Shown here one piece after another: positions 51,140 through 60,103 of a stretch of DNA of 64,000 bases. The stretch is taken from the NCBI RefSeq assembly GCF_004363175.1, contig NZ_SNYR01000003.1, positions 520,193 through 584,192 of the forward strand, written 5' to 3'. The first letter of the stretch is position 1; each line of letters starts with the position of its first letter. Position numbers and translations under genes: made by a program. A model generated the notes under the pieces. That model did no database searches, had not been told where the DNA came from, and saw nothing but the letters and a program-made list of their open reading frames with translations. This DNA comes from Maritalea mobilis (GTDB taxonomy: Bacteria; Pseudomonadota; Alphaproteobacteria; Rhizobiales; Devosiaceae).

Positions 51140-52114
51140 ATGACTGCCATCAGTTCCGAGTTTAAAGTTCCCAAACGTCAGCTTGGCCCCAATGGTCCTG
51201 AGGTCCCTGTCTATGCCCTTGGTTCGTGGAACATTTGGGACAGAATGACCCGAGATGAGGCGATCGCTTTGATTGATCGTGCACAAAAAGTGGACTGCGC
51301 GTTTTTCGATGTGGCCTATTACAATATGGGCCCGCACGCCGAACAATCGCGCACCGACATTCTGTTTGGCGAGGCCATTAAAGCGTCAGGATTGAAGCGC
51401 AGCGACTTTTTGGTGTGCGGTAAATTATGGCTGTGGGAATATCCGAAGCTGAACTTTAAAGAACAGATCGAAATCAGCCTTGAACGGGCGCAGCTCGACA
51501 AGTTTGAAATGGTGGTTGTGGGCGATTATTTCGCCGAAAATCCGCATATGGAAAATCTCACCGCCGAGGTGAATAAATTGATTGATGCGGGCCTGATTGA
51601 CCATTGGGGCATCAATAACTGGATCTATAAAGACACGCGCACAGCGCTTGATTTTGCCAAGGCGAATGATCTGGTGCCACCAACTTTTGCGCAATTAAAA
51701 TATAGCGTTGTGCGCCGCACTATGACTGAGGGCAAGCATTATGGGCCGCTGTTTGAGCAGGGCGAATTGGCCCTGCAGGCATCAGATTGTTTGGAAGGCG
51801 GCATTTTGGCGGGCAAAACGCCAAACCGAAAAATCGGGGCAGATGTCGGCGACATAAGGCAAAAGATTTATGACGCGGTGCCTGAGCTGGAAAAGATCGC
51901 CAAAGAATTTGACGCAAGCCTGGTGCAGGTGGCGCTGGCATTTTGTTTGGCGCACCCGGCCACGGCCAATGTGCTGTTTGGCGCATCAAAGCTATCTCAA
52001 TTCGAGGATAATCTGGGCGCAATTGAATTGGCGCAAAAGGCTGGTCCGCTTATTCGCGAGCGGCTCGATCATTTGTGGCTCGACCAGCATGTTCCAGAAC
52101 AAGGCGGGTTCTAG
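51140..52114 (+). CDS. Aldo/keto reductase, second copy
   Basis: 324 residues, homologous to the AKR at 48177 over its length (ALGSWNIWDRM against SLGSWHIYDRM; KYSVVRRTMTEGKHYGPLF against KYSISRRSIPDGEPFAKLF). Asp57, Tyr61 and Lys95 of the tetrad are present; Gly128 (MVVVGDYF) again replaces the His. The pairing of two such enzymes in one regulon may mean they form a heteromer or act on two related carbonyls. It is transcribed away from the SDR operon, and the ABC transporter genes follow it 134 bases later. GAGGAG lies before the ATG. Confidence 0.88.
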   Translation: MTAISSEFKVPKRQLGPNGPEVPVYALGSWNIWDRMTRDEAIALIDRAQKVDCAFFDVAYYNMGPHAEQSRTDILFGEAIKASGLKRSDFLVCGKLWLWEYPKLNFKEQIEISLERAQLDKFEMVVVGDYFAENPHMENLTAEVNKLIDAGLIDHWGINNWIYKDTRTALDFAKANDLVPPTFAQLKYSVVRRTMTEGKHYGPLFEQGELALQASDCLEGGILAGKTPNRKIGADVGDIRQKIYDAVPELEKIAKEFDASLVQVALAFCLAHPATANVLFGASKLSQFEDNLGAIELAQKAGPLIRERLDHLWLDQHVPEQGGF

Positions 52115-52162
52115 GGACCAAAATCTAGGCACTTTCGCGCAAAACTCACTATTGCGTTCTTT

Positions 52163-52178
52163 TTCAACGTGTGTAGAA
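52163..52178. promoter_or_regulatory. Shared 16-bp motif, site B (ABC transporter promoter)
   Basis: TTCAACGTGTGTAGAA. It matches site C (61517-61532, opposite strand) at 14 of 16 positions and site A at 12. It lies 70 bases before the binding-protein gene. Confidence 0.6.
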
Positions 52179-52248
52179 TAAAAAATGTTGGGATGTGATC
52201 CTAAGGAGTGGGACGGGGTCGCATAGTCGCCAACAGGAGGAGAGAAAT

Positions 52249-53745
52249 ATGCAGTTCAAACATAAAATTATCGCGACATTGTCGGCTGTAGCGCTGTCTG
52301 TTGGCCTAAGCGCGCCAGCATTGGCGCAAATCACCGAATTGAAAATCGGGAACTTTCTCGACATTACGTCATGGGATCCGGCCATGGCCGATATTGGCTT
52401 TGATGGGCCTTACCTGTCTGCCATTTACGATCCGCTGCTAACTGTTGATGCAAATGGCGATGTGCAGCCCGTTTTGGCCACAAGCTGGGAATATTCAGAA
52501 GACTTTTTGACCCTGACCATGGATGTGCGCACGGACGTGACATTTACCGATGGCTCCGGGTTTAATGCCGAAGTGGCCGCGGCCAATTTGGAGCATTTGC
52601 AAGCAAGCGCGCGCTCTGGCGAAGCCTACACCAAAGTGAGCGACATTAGCGTGGTGGATGAAGATACAATCACCATCACCTTGAAAGAGCGCGACGATAC
52701 CATGCTCTATCTTATGGGCTTGGGCCGTTCCTATATGGCATCTGCCGCAGCGATTGAAGCGGGAACTCTTGCACAAACCCCGGTCGGCTCTGGCCCTTAC
52801 ACATTGGACTCGTCAGTGCCCGGTTCAGAATATCACTTTGTGAAAAAAACTGACCATTGGGATGCAAGCACATATCCTTATGAGAAAGTGTCCATCTATC
52901 CAATTCTTGACCAAACAGCGCGCCACAATGCGATGTTGTCCGGCCAGCTTAATGTGGCCTTTGCCGACCCAATCAACAATCCGCAAGCGGAAATGGGTGG
53001 CTGGAACGTCACTGAATCCCTTGCGGGCTGGGTTGGCTTGCAAATCCTCGACCATGATGGCGAGCGATTGGCCCCACTTGGCGATATCCGCGTGCGCAAA
53101 GCCTTGAACCATGCATTTGACGGTGCCGCAATTTTGCAGGCCATTGGCCAGGGTGCAGGCGTGAAAACCAACCAAGTGTTCACCGCAGCGTCTGGCGTGC
53201 ACGATCCTGAGCTTGAGGGCCAATATGAGTTCTCAATCGAAAAAGCCAAAGAGCTGATGGCGGAAGCCGGTTATGCCGATGGCTTTGAATTGTCCATGCC
53301 TATGTCACCCATTTTTGCCACTTGGCAGCCCGTGGTGCAGCAAACATTCAACGAGCTTGGCATCACGGTGACTTGGGACGATATGCAGATGCCTGATTAT
53401 CAAATCAACGCGCCTAAATATCCAATGTTCATCGCCTTCATCGCGATCGACAGTGATCCTGTGGCAAACTTTGCGCGCCAATTCTCAACCCCACAATGGT
53501 ACAATCCATCACCAGATTATGTGCTCTACGCGGAATTGACCGACATGGTAGATGCCATTCGCGATGCCGATCCGGAAGAACAGATCCGCCTGATCAAGAT
53601 TTTGAACAAGCGCCTGACAGCAGATCTGGCCTGGTGGGTCGTTTGGTACCAAGCTGCCAATACGTATCACAGCGTGTCTGAGATTTCGGTGACAGGCATC
53701 ACCGGCATGATGTTCCCGACCTTGCGGTTCATCCAGCCGAAATAA
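52249..53745 (+). CDS. ABC transporter substrate-binding protein, oligopeptide/nickel type
   Basis: 498 residues, SBP_bac_5 family. Signal peptide MQFKHKIIATLSAVALSVGL... ending APALAQ near residue 26 (Sec type). Family phrases are WDPAMADIGFDGPYLSAIYDPL, LATSWEYSEDFLTLTMDVRTDVTFTDG and AFADPINNP. It captures a peptide-like or other organic ligand in the periplasm for the DppBCDF-type importer that follows. Start: ATG at 52249 with AGGAGGAGA upstream; a longer frame from 52195 lies in the leader. A large hairpin follows the stop. The ligand cannot be read; this family also carries sugars and opines. Confidence 0.93.
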   Translation: MQFKHKIIATLSAVALSVGLSAPALAQITELKIGNFLDITSWDPAMADIGFDGPYLSAIYDPLLTVDANGDVQPVLATSWEYSEDFLTLTMDVRTDVTFTDGSGFNAEVAAANLEHLQASARSGEAYTKVSDISVVDEDTITITLKERDDTMLYLMGLGRSYMASAAAIEAGTLAQTPVGSGPYTLDSSVPGSEYHFVKKTDHWDASTYPYEKVSIYPILDQTARHNAMLSGQLNVAFADPINNPQAEMGGWNVTESLAGWVGLQILDHDGERLAPLGDIRVRKALNHAFDGAAILQAIGQGAGVKTNQVFTAASGVHDPELEGQYEFSIEKAKELMAEAGYADGFELSMPMSPIFATWQPVVQQTFNELGITVTWDDMQMPDYQINAPKYPMFIAFIAIDSDPVANFARQFSTPQWYNPSPDYVLYAELTDMVDAIRDADPEEQIRLIKILNKRLTADLAWWVVWYQAANTYHSVSEISVTGITGMMFPTLRFIQPK

Positions 53746-53754
53746 TACCCACCG

Positions 53755-53791
53755 GCGCGGGTTGGCAAAGCATATCAATGCCGACCCGCGC
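53755..53791 (+). other. mRNA hairpin between binding-protein and permease genes
   Basis: GCGCGGGTTGGCA (53755-53767) pairs with TGCCGACCCGCGC (53779-53791) at 12 of 13 positions, one G-U. There is no T-tract. Such hairpins after binding-protein genes typically protect the upstream mRNA and lower downstream expression. Confidence 0.6.
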
Positions 53792-53816
53792 TACCTTCTA
53801 AGACCATGGAGTGCCC

Positions 53817-54758
53817 ATGACTAAATTTATCGCCAAGCGTTTATTGGCCGGGCTGATTTTGTTGGCTGCTGTGTGCATGGGCACATTCTTTTTGGCCCAT
53901 CTGGCCATCAGCGACCCAACTGTTGCCTTGCTCGGTTCTTCTGCCACACCAGAACAACAGGCCGTTTTGGCCAAAGAATTGGGATTAGACCGGCCCTTGC
54001 TGGTGCAATTTCAAGCTTGGTTGAGCAGCGCAATCACTGGCGATTTGGGCACATCTTGGCGCAACCAACAGCCAGTTTGGGACCAAATTGTGCTGCGGGT
54101 GCCCGTCACCCTTTCAGTGGTCAGTTTTGCTATTCTGATAAGTGCATTTGTGGGCGTGGTTTGCGGCTTGATCGCTGGCCTAAATCCAGGCAGCACCTTT
54201 GATAAGGGTGTGAAAATCGCCACCGTTCTGCTGTTCGCTTTGCCGGGCTTTTGGATCAGCTTGATGCTGGTCATCTGGTTCGCGGTGCGCCTGCGCTGGT
54301 TCCCATCATTCGGCTATGTGTCGCCCGCGGTTTCTTTTGGTGGCTGGATTCGCTCCATCACCTTGCCTGCCGTGGCGCTGGCTTTAGGCGCGATCGTGAT
54401 GATTGCGGAGCAATTGCGCAATCAAGTGATCGCCGTGTCACAACAAGATTTTGTGCGCACATTGCGCAGCCGCGGCCTATCCAATTTCCGGGTCAATTTG
54501 CACATTTTGCGCAATGCGTCTCCGGCGGCCCTCACCGTGATTGCCGTGCTCTTCGCCTCTCTGCTGAGCGGGGCAATCGTGGTGGAGGCTATTTTCAGCC
54601 TGCCCGGCCTTGGGCAACTCACCCAATCTGCAGCGCAAATTGGCGACATTCCTGTGTTGCTCGGCATCACCATGGTGTCGGTGGTGTTTGTGGTGATCAT
54701 CTATGTGGTGCTCGATATTGCGTTGGGCTGGATCAATCCAAAGGTGCGTTTGAAATGA
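53817..54758 (+). CDS. ABC transporter permease (DppB-like)
   Basis: 313 residues, about six membrane helices, BPD_transp_1 fold. N-terminal FIAKRLLAGLILLAAVCMGTFFLAHL. ELGLDRPLLVQFQAWLSSAITGDLGTSW (about 45-72) is typical of DppB. The EAA loop at about 205-225 reads QDFVRTLRSRGLSNFRVNLHIL. It forms the channel with the fused partner below. Start: ATG at 53817 with TGGAG 5 bases upstream; a GTG two codons earlier is possible. Its stop overlaps the next ATG (ATGA). Confidence 0.93.
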   Translation: MTKFIAKRLLAGLILLAAVCMGTFFLAHLAISDPTVALLGSSATPEQQAVLAKELGLDRPLLVQFQAWLSSAITGDLGTSWRNQQPVWDQIVLRVPVTLSVVSFAILISAFVGVVCGLIAGLNPGSTFDKGVKIATVLLFALPGFWISLMLVIWFAVRLRWFPSFGYVSPAVSFGGWIRSITLPAVALALGAIVMIAEQLRNQVIAVSQQDFVRTLRSRGLSNFRVNLHILRNASPAALTVIAVLFASLLSGAIVVEAIFSLPGLGQLTQSAAQIGDIPVLLGITMVSVVFVVIIYVVLDIALGWINPKVRLK

Positions 54759-56566
54759 GTATTGCAGACAAAATTTTGGACCAGAAACCAAACGCACCTG
54801 TGCGCACATCAATCACCCAGCGCTTCTTCCAACGCAAAGCCGGGGTAACCGCCTTCACCATCTTTATATTGGTGGTGCTGATGGCGTTATTGGCCCCATG
54901 GATTTCGCCGCACGACCCGAACTTTGTGCAGTTGGCCAACACAAAGGCACCGCCAAGCGCGGAACATTGGTTGGGCGGCGATAGCGCCGGGCGCGACATT
55001 CTCAGCCGCATCATTTGGGGCGCACGCACCACCTTGTTTGGCGCTGCCATAACCATCATCACAGCCCTTGCTGTGGGTGTGACCACTGGCGTTATGGCTG
55101 GCTTTTTTGGTGGACTTGTTGACCGGGTATTCTCTTGGTTGTCGGATGCTACCCAAGCCATTCCCGGCATGATCATCTTGCTGGTGGTGGCTGCTGGCAC
55201 ACGATCCAACTTCCCCATTTTGATGGCTACAGTTGGCGTGTTTATGGCGCCGGGCTATTTCCGGATCACCCGTTCCGCCACCTTGGCCATCGTCAATGAG
55301 CCTTATATTGACGCCGCGAAAGTAGCTGGCCTCACCGCGCCACGCATTATTGCGCGCCATGTGTTACCCGGCATTTATGCGCCCATCATTATTCAGACCG
55401 CGCTGGCTGCGGGTATTTCTATGGGCATTCAAGCGGGCCTGCAATTTTTGGGTGTCGGCTCTGCCAACACACCAAGTTGGGGCGCCATGATGAATGAGGG
55501 GTTCCGCTTTATGCTGACCAACCCCACCCTGTTGCTTTGGCCGTCTGCAGCACTTGGCATCACCATCGCGGCGCTGGCCACCATTGGCTCCACCTTGGCG
55601 GAAGTGGTGCGGGTGCGCACCCCTGTTGTGTCCGAAACCGAAGGCGAGGACGATAAAGATTGGGACCCCGCCCAAGGCACAGGTGCCTTTGCCCATGACA
55701 AAAATGAAGCGATTGTACGCCTCAAAAATTTGCGTGTGTTTTACCAAAATGGTGACGAACAAAAAACCGTGGTCAATGGCATCTCATTTGATGTGAAGCC
55801 GGGCGAAGTGTTGGGCATTGTGGGTGAGAGTGGCTCGGGGAAATCTCAAACCATTTTCTCCTTGCTCAACCTGCTGCCCAAAGGCGGCAAATATGTTGCC
55901 GACCAAATTGAGATTGCGGGCAAGAATGTCAATGAAATGACCGGGAAGGATCGAGCGAAGATTTTGGGCAGCCAATTGGGCTATATCCCTCAAGAGCCCA
56001 TGAGCAATTTGGACCCGACCTTCACCATCGGTCATCAGCTCACTGAGCCGTTGCGGTTGGTTTTTGGCCAATCAAAAGCCGAAGCAACGGCAAAGGCAAA
56101 AGCATTACTGGCACGCGTCGGCATCAATGATGTAGACCGGGTGATGAAAAGCTATCCGCACCAAATTTCAGGCGGCATGGCCCAGCGGGTTCTGATTGCC
56201 GGGGCGATTGCGGGGCAACCCTCTGTGCTGTTGGCAGATGAACCCACAACAGCGCTCGATGTGACGGTGCAAGCCGAAGTGTTGGAACTGCTGCGTGAGC
56301 TGCAACAGGAATTTGGCATGGCGCTTATTCTGGTCACCCATAATTTTGGCGTGGTGGCGGACATTTGCGACCGGGTGGTGGTGATGCGCGAGGGGGCGGT
56401 TGTGGAAATGGGCGAAGTGGAGCAAATATTCGCCCAGCCCAAAGCGCAATATACCCAAGACCTCATCGACGCGTCTTTGGACGGCACGTTGAGCCGCAAA
56501 GATTTGGACGCTTCAGAAACCAGCAATGTGCATATTTTGAAAACCGCAGGCGGAGGGCAAAAATGA
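54755..56566 (+). CDS. ABC transporter fused permease/ATP-binding protein (DppC-DppD fusion)
   Basis: 603 residues. Residues about 1-290 are a DppC-type permease ([27 protein letters not shown] loop [24 protein letters not shown] at about 182-205). An acidic linker (about 292-316, [16 protein letters not shown]) follows. Residues about 320-580 are a DppD ATPase: Walker [11 protein letters not shown] (357-366), signature [12 protein letters not shown], Walker [13 protein letters not shown], and the C-terminal [16 protein letters not shown] of oligopeptide-type ATPases. The normal pair of genes is joined in frame, with no frameshift. The start overlaps the DppB-like stop; a longer frame to 54251 reads the DppB gene out of frame and is rejected. 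Confidence 0.93.
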   Translation: MSIADKILDQKPNAPVRTSITQRFFQRKAGVTAFTIFILVVLMALLAPWISPHDPNFVQLANTKAPPSAEHWLGGDSAGRDILSRIIWGARTTLFGAAITIITALAVGVTTGVMAGFFGGLVDRVFSWLSDATQAIPGMIILLVVAAGTRSNFPILMATVGVFMAPGYFRITRSATLAIVNEPYIDAAKVAGLTAPRIIARHVLPGIYAPIIIQTALAAGISMGIQAGLQFLGVGSANTPSWGAMMNEGFRFMLTNPTLLLWPSAALGITIAALATIGSTLAEVVRVRTPVVSETEGEDDKDWDPAQGTGAFAHDKNEAIVRLKNLRVFYQNGDEQKTVVNGISFDVKPGEVLGIVGESGSGKSQTIFSLLNLLPKGGKYVADQIEIAGKNVNEMTGKDRAKILGSQLGYIPQEPMSNLDPTFTIGHQLTEPLRLVFGQSKAEATAKAKALLARVGINDVDRVMKSYPHQISGGMAQRVLIAGAIAGQPSVLLADEPTTALDVTVQAEVLELLRELQQEFGMALILVTHNFGVVADICDRVVVMREGAVVEMGEVEQIFAQPKAQYTQDLIDASLDGTLSRKDLDASETSNVHILKTAGGGQK

Positions 56567-57408
56567 GCAATGTCGCCAAACCGCTTTTGAGCGTCGAAAA
56601 TCTCACCGTTGAATATGGCCCGAAAAATAATGGCTTTAAAGCGCTCGACAAGGTGAGCGTTGAAATTGCTGAGCATGAATGCATGGGCATTGTGGGCGAA
56701 AGCGGATCGGGCAAATCGACACTCGGCCGTGCCATTCTTGGCCTTGCGCCCATCGCCGAAGGCAAAATTCTTTTTGATGGGCAGGACATCACCAATTTGA
56801 AAGGCAAGCCAAGACGTGATTTAGCAAAAAGCATTCAGGTGGTGTTTCAAGACCCTTATGGCTCACTGAACCCGGGCATGACCATTGGCGATATTTTGGC
56901 AGAGCCGCTGACGGTGGCTGGCGAAACGCGCCAATCTGCCCGGCAGCAAGTGGCGGATTTGATTGACAAGGTGCATTTGCCTGCCAATTCAATCAACCGC
57001 TTTCCCAATGAATTCTCCGGTGGGCAACGTCAACGGATTGCCATTGCGCGTGCGCTGGTGCGCAAGCCACGGCTGATCATTTGCGATGAACCCACCAGCG
57101 CCTTGGATTTGCGGACGCAAGCGGCGGTGATCGATTTGTTCATCGAGCTGCAGCGGGAAACGGGCGTGGCCTATATGTTCATCTCCCACGATTTGGGCGT
57201 GGTGCGCCGCATTTGCCACAATGTCGGGGTGATGAAGCGGGGGCAATTGGTGGAACATGGCGACGCCGATAAAGTGACCCGCACGCCCGATCATCCCTAT
57301 AGCCGAAAGCTATTGCTGGCATCCCCAATCGCCAACCCGGCAGAGCAAAAGAAGCGCCGCGCCGATTGGCTTGAGATGAGAGGTTTAGACAATGCCGGAG
57401 CGATGTGA
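56563..57408 (+). CDS. ABC transporter ATP-binding protein (DppF-like)
   Basis: 281 residues. Walker [12 protein letters not shown] (about 45-55), Q loop [20 protein letters not shown] (about 93-112), signature [16 protein letters not shown] (about 148-163), Walker [14 protein letters not shown]. The VFQDPYxSLNPRxT phrase is typical of DppF/OppF. It forms the ATPase pair with the DppD domain of the fusion protein. ATGA overlap with the preceding gene. The 3' end is followed after 92 bases by the TetR gene. There is no sign of truncation. Confidence 0.94.
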   Translation: MSNVAKPLLSVENLTVEYGPKNNGFKALDKVSVEIAEHECMGIVGESGSGKSTLGRAILGLAPIAEGKILFDGQDITNLKGKPRRDLAKSIQVVFQDPYGSLNPGMTIGDILAEPLTVAGETRQSARQQVADLIDKVHLPANSINRFPNEFSGGQRQRIAIARALVRKPRLIICDEPTSALDLRTQAAVIDLFIELQRETGVAYMFISHDLGVVRRICHNVGVMKRGQLVEHGDADKVTRTPDHPYSRKLLLASPIANPAEQKKRRADWLEMRGLDNAGAM

Positions 57409-57500
57409 TACGAAATCTCGCCGGTTTGCACTTGCCTGTTTTCGGGGACAAAACAGCGCGCTCAACCATTTGCACAGCCGGCCCATAAAGAGAGTTGCCG

Positions 57501-58103
57501 ATGCCAAAGATCATAGACCACGACAAACGCCGTCGCGAAATTGTCGACGTGGCAAAACGATTAATGCTCGAGGGGGGCTTCGAAGCCGCAACAATGCGCT
57601 CAATTGCAGCGGAAGCGGGCTTCGCCAATGGGGCGCTGAAACATTACTTTCCGGGCAAAGACAGCATCATCGCCGCAACCTTCGAGAGCGTGTTGGCAGA
57701 GATGGACCCGGAAGGTGCACTGGACAATTTGGACGTGCCGGAGGGCGCCGACCCAGCGCAAGTGTTGCGCGATCGATTGCGCCAAACCATGCCGCTTACC
57801 GACTATGCGATCAGCGCGGGCCGGGTGTTGCTGGTGCTGTGGGACCACGCGGCCTCCAATCCGGAATTGGCCAAAATCTATCGCGACTTTTTGCAACGCT
57901 GGCAAAGCTCAACCGTGAGCTTGTTGAAATATGCGCAAAAGGGGCGAGCCCAAAGCACAGACGAAGAGTTGGATGCCTTGGCGCTGGAAATCATCTCCAT
58001 CACCATTGGGGCCAATGTCGTCAATCTGATGCACCCCAAAGGCGAACAGGTCGCGACCTATCACCAAATCATCGACAATATAATCAAGCGCACGCAGGGC
58101 TAA
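57501..58103 (+). CDS. TetR family regulator of the transporter/oxidoreductase locus
   Basis: 200 residues. HTH (about 25-50): ATMRSIAAEAGFANGALKHYFPGKDSII, the TetR/BetI pattern. A C-terminal BetI-like helical domain follows (LRDRLRQTMPLTDYAIS...LVLWDHAASNPELAKIYRDF). Start: ATG at 57501 with AAGAGAG upstream; an upstream TTG is possible. It lies in line with the ABC genes and before the alpha/beta hydrolase gene. It is the only regulator in region 6, so it is the best candidate to bind the 16-bp motif found at sites A, B and C (inference). The ligand is probably the imported compound or a product. Confidence 0.92.
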   Translation: MPKIIDHDKRRREIVDVAKRLMLEGGFEAATMRSIAAEAGFANGALKHYFPGKDSIIAATFESVLAEMDPEGALDNLDVPEGADPAQVLRDRLRQTMPLTDYAISAGRVLLVLWDHAASNPELAKIYRDFLQRWQSSTVSLLKYAQKGRAQSTDEELDALALEIISITIGANVVNLMHPKGEQVATYHQIIDNIIKRTQG

Positions 58104-58154
58104 TTTATCTCTGTCGGAAACTGGCCACCGCTTGCGCAAAGTGGAGGACAGTTT

Positions 58155-58898
58155 ATGGCTAGTCAAAAGCCCTTCATCGCCGAACATATTTATGCGGATG
58201 CCCAAACCGGTAGCACGCCAATCCTGTTGATCCACGGGTTCAACTCCAATGGGGCGCAAGATTGGGACGGGCAGCAATGGTTGGCACCGCTGAAAGCGGC
58301 TGGCCGCAAAATCATTGTGGTGGATTTGCCCGCCCATGGAGAAAGCGCACGTGTGGACGTGCCCGAGGATGCCACAGTGAGCAAAATTGTGGCGACCTTA
58401 TCAGAGATCATCGACAATCATGGCGGCAAAGCCGATGTGGTGGGCTATTCCCTCGGTGCGCGATTGGCGTGGGCCTTGGCCAGCCAACGGCCAGAACGGG
58501 TAAACAAGCTTGTGCTGGGTGGGCTGAGCGCAGGCGACCCGTTTGCCATGCTCGACTATGACGCAGCGCGTAAATTTGCCGATGAGGGCGTGACGCCCGA
58601 AGATGAAATGACCGCCATGATTGCCTCAATGGCCATGGGTGAGGGGAAAGACAGCCATTCCCTGCTCAATTTGATGCAAGGGCTGGGGCGTGAGCCTTTC
58701 GACCCAAGTGTGGAAAAACCTGCTGCCCCCACTTTGCTGGCCGCTGGCCTTGAAGATCCGATGGCGGGCAGTGTGGACGCTATTGAACCCTTTTTAGACA
58801 ACAACAAAACCGTGCGTGTGCCGGGGGACCATTTTAGCGCCCTCAAAAGCGACGCGTTTAAACAAGAAACCTTCGCCTTTTTAGGCATCGCACACTAG
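58155..58898 (+). CDS. Alpha/beta hydrolase
   Basis: 247 residues. LLIHGFNSNG (about 24-33) oxyanion region, VVDLPAHGES (about 55-64), nucleophile elbow GYSLG with Ser99, likely acid Asp near 201 (LEDPMAGSVD), and His226 (GDHFSAL). It is a cytoplasmic hydrolase of the 3-oxoadipate enol-lactonase/epoxide-hydrolase-like type. It could hydrolyse an ester, thioester, lactone or amide. GGAGG lies 10 bases before the ATG. It is downstream of the TetR gene, with a 51-bp gap. The substrate is unknown; together with esterases and amidohydrolases in region 6 it supports breakdown of a complex imported compound. Confidence 0.9.
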   Translation: MASQKPFIAEHIYADAQTGSTPILLIHGFNSNGAQDWDGQQWLAPLKAAGRKIIVVDLPAHGESARVDVPEDATVSKIVATLSEIIDNHGGKADVVGYSLGARLAWALASQRPERVNKLVLGGLSAGDPFAMLDYDAARKFADEGVTPEDEMTAMIASMAMGEGKDSHSLLNLMQGLGREPFDPSVEKPAAPTLLAAGLEDPMAGSVDAIEPFLDNNKTVRVPGDHFSALKSDAFKQETFAFLGIAH

Positions 58899-59003
58899 GG
58901 GCGGCGGAGCCGTTCACGTACATCGCAGCGCAATAGGCCAACAGGGCGCGCCATAGGCGGGGCGCCATGCCGTTTGAGCTGTGCCCAATAAACTGAGGAG
59001 AGA

Positions 59004-60005
59004 ATGAACATGTCATCCAATCAACCTGTACAAGCTGATCCATCGCGCATTTTAGAAATCGCAACGGGCTATATGGCCTCGCAACAATTATTCGCGGCCA
59101 GCCGCATCGGCTTGTTTAAGGCCGTGGCCAATGGCGCCAACCGCCCACAAGATATTGCGGCAGAAACAGGTGTTTCCGAACGCATGGCACGCACTTTGGG
59201 CGATGCAATGGCGTCGCTTGATTTGTTAACCCGTAAAGACGGGAAATATGGCCTAACCGAAGCCGCCGCCGCATTTTTGGTTGGCGATGAGGCCGACTTG
59301 GATTTGGCGCCTTTCCTGACCTTCTTGCGTGAAATCAGCTATCCGCACTGGCTGCAATTCAGCAAAACAGTGGATACAGATGAGCCGGGCGATCTCGGCA
59401 TGAATGATGAGCGCTGGGGCACCTTTATGGCTGGCGTGATGACCTACAATAAATTGCACGCCGATATGTTCAGCAATGCGCTTGACTTTGCTGGCCACAA
59501 AAATGCACTGGATTTGGGCGGCTTGGCCCCAAACTTCGCCATCCGTGCCATGCAGGCCAATAAGGACCTAAATACAACTTTCGCTTACGCGCCGGATTTT
59601 GTTGAGGGTATCAAAACCGCCATTGCTGACGAGGGCGTGGCAGATCGGTCAACTGTGATTGGTGTGCCAACACCAGAAGCCAAGCCGGAAGGCGAGTTTG
59701 ATCTGGTGTTTGTCAACCATGTGATCCACCGCTTCAGCGTGGATGAAAACAAACAGATTTTTGCGAATGCCCGCGCGGTGGCCAGCAAAGGCGCCAAGCT
59801 AACCGTGTTGGATTTCTATCTGGATGATAATGAAAAACAACGCGCGATTGATGCCCAACATGCCAGCGAATATCATGTGATTGATGGTACAGTTGTGTTC
59901 CCAGAATCTGAAGTCTGCGCCTGGTTGAACGACACCGGATGGAAGCCAGTTGAAATGGTGGCCCTGCCGGGTAGCCCTCGCGTTTTGGTTGCAGAAGCTG
60001 TCTAA
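59004..60005 (+). CDS. Methyltransferase-like protein with degenerate SAM motifs
   Basis: 333 residues, plant/bacterial O-methyltransferase (acetylserotonin OMT) family layout: N-terminal winged-helix dimerisation domain (about 14-90, GLFKAVANGANRPQDIAAETGVSERMARTL), then a Rossmann domain. The SAM-binding motif, normally DxGGGxG, reads DLGGLAPNF. The acidic residue of motif II is lost (FAYAP in place of xxDLP) and the usual GDFF motif reads GVPTP. FVNHVIHRFSVDENKQIF remains normal. It may have lost methyl transfer or bind another ligand. GAGGAGAG precedes the ATG at 59004 (a second ATG at 59010 is also possible). A terminator follows. Confidence 0.82.
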   Translation: MNMSSNQPVQADPSRILEIATGYMASQQLFAASRIGLFKAVANGANRPQDIAAETGVSERMARTLGDAMASLDLLTRKDGKYGLTEAAAAFLVGDEADLDLAPFLTFLREISYPHWLQFSKTVDTDEPGDLGMNDERWGTFMAGVMTYNKLHADMFSNALDFAGHKNALDLGGLAPNFAIRAMQANKDLNTTFAYAPDFVEGIKTAIADEGVADRSTVIGVPTPEAKPEGEFDLVFVNHVIHRFSVDENKQIFANARAVASKGAKLTVLDFYLDDNEKQRAIDAQHASEYHVIDGTVVFPESEVCAWLNDTGWKPVEMVALPGSPRVLVAEAV

Positions 60006-60040
60006 CCGCAGCAAAAAAAGACAAAAAACAACAAAAAAAG

Positions 60041-60063
60041 AAGGGGCCGCAAGGCCCCTTTTT
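60041..60063. terminator. Bidirectional intrinsic terminator
   Basis: AAGGGGCC (60041-60048), GCAA tetraloop, GGCCCCTT (60053-60060), then TTT; an A-run precedes the stem. It lies between the convergent methyltransferase-like and amidohydrolase genes. Confidence 0.88.
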
Positions 60064-60103
60064 AGTGAGGTCCAACTGTCTAGGACCCTAGGGGTTTAGG
60101 CAT

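Noticed and set aside
54251-54754. N-terminal extension of the fused permease/ATPase to 771 residues
   Set aside because: The extra part reads the DppB-like gene out of frame. The ATG at 54755 overlaps that gene's stop (ATGA) and gives a normal DppC N-terminus.
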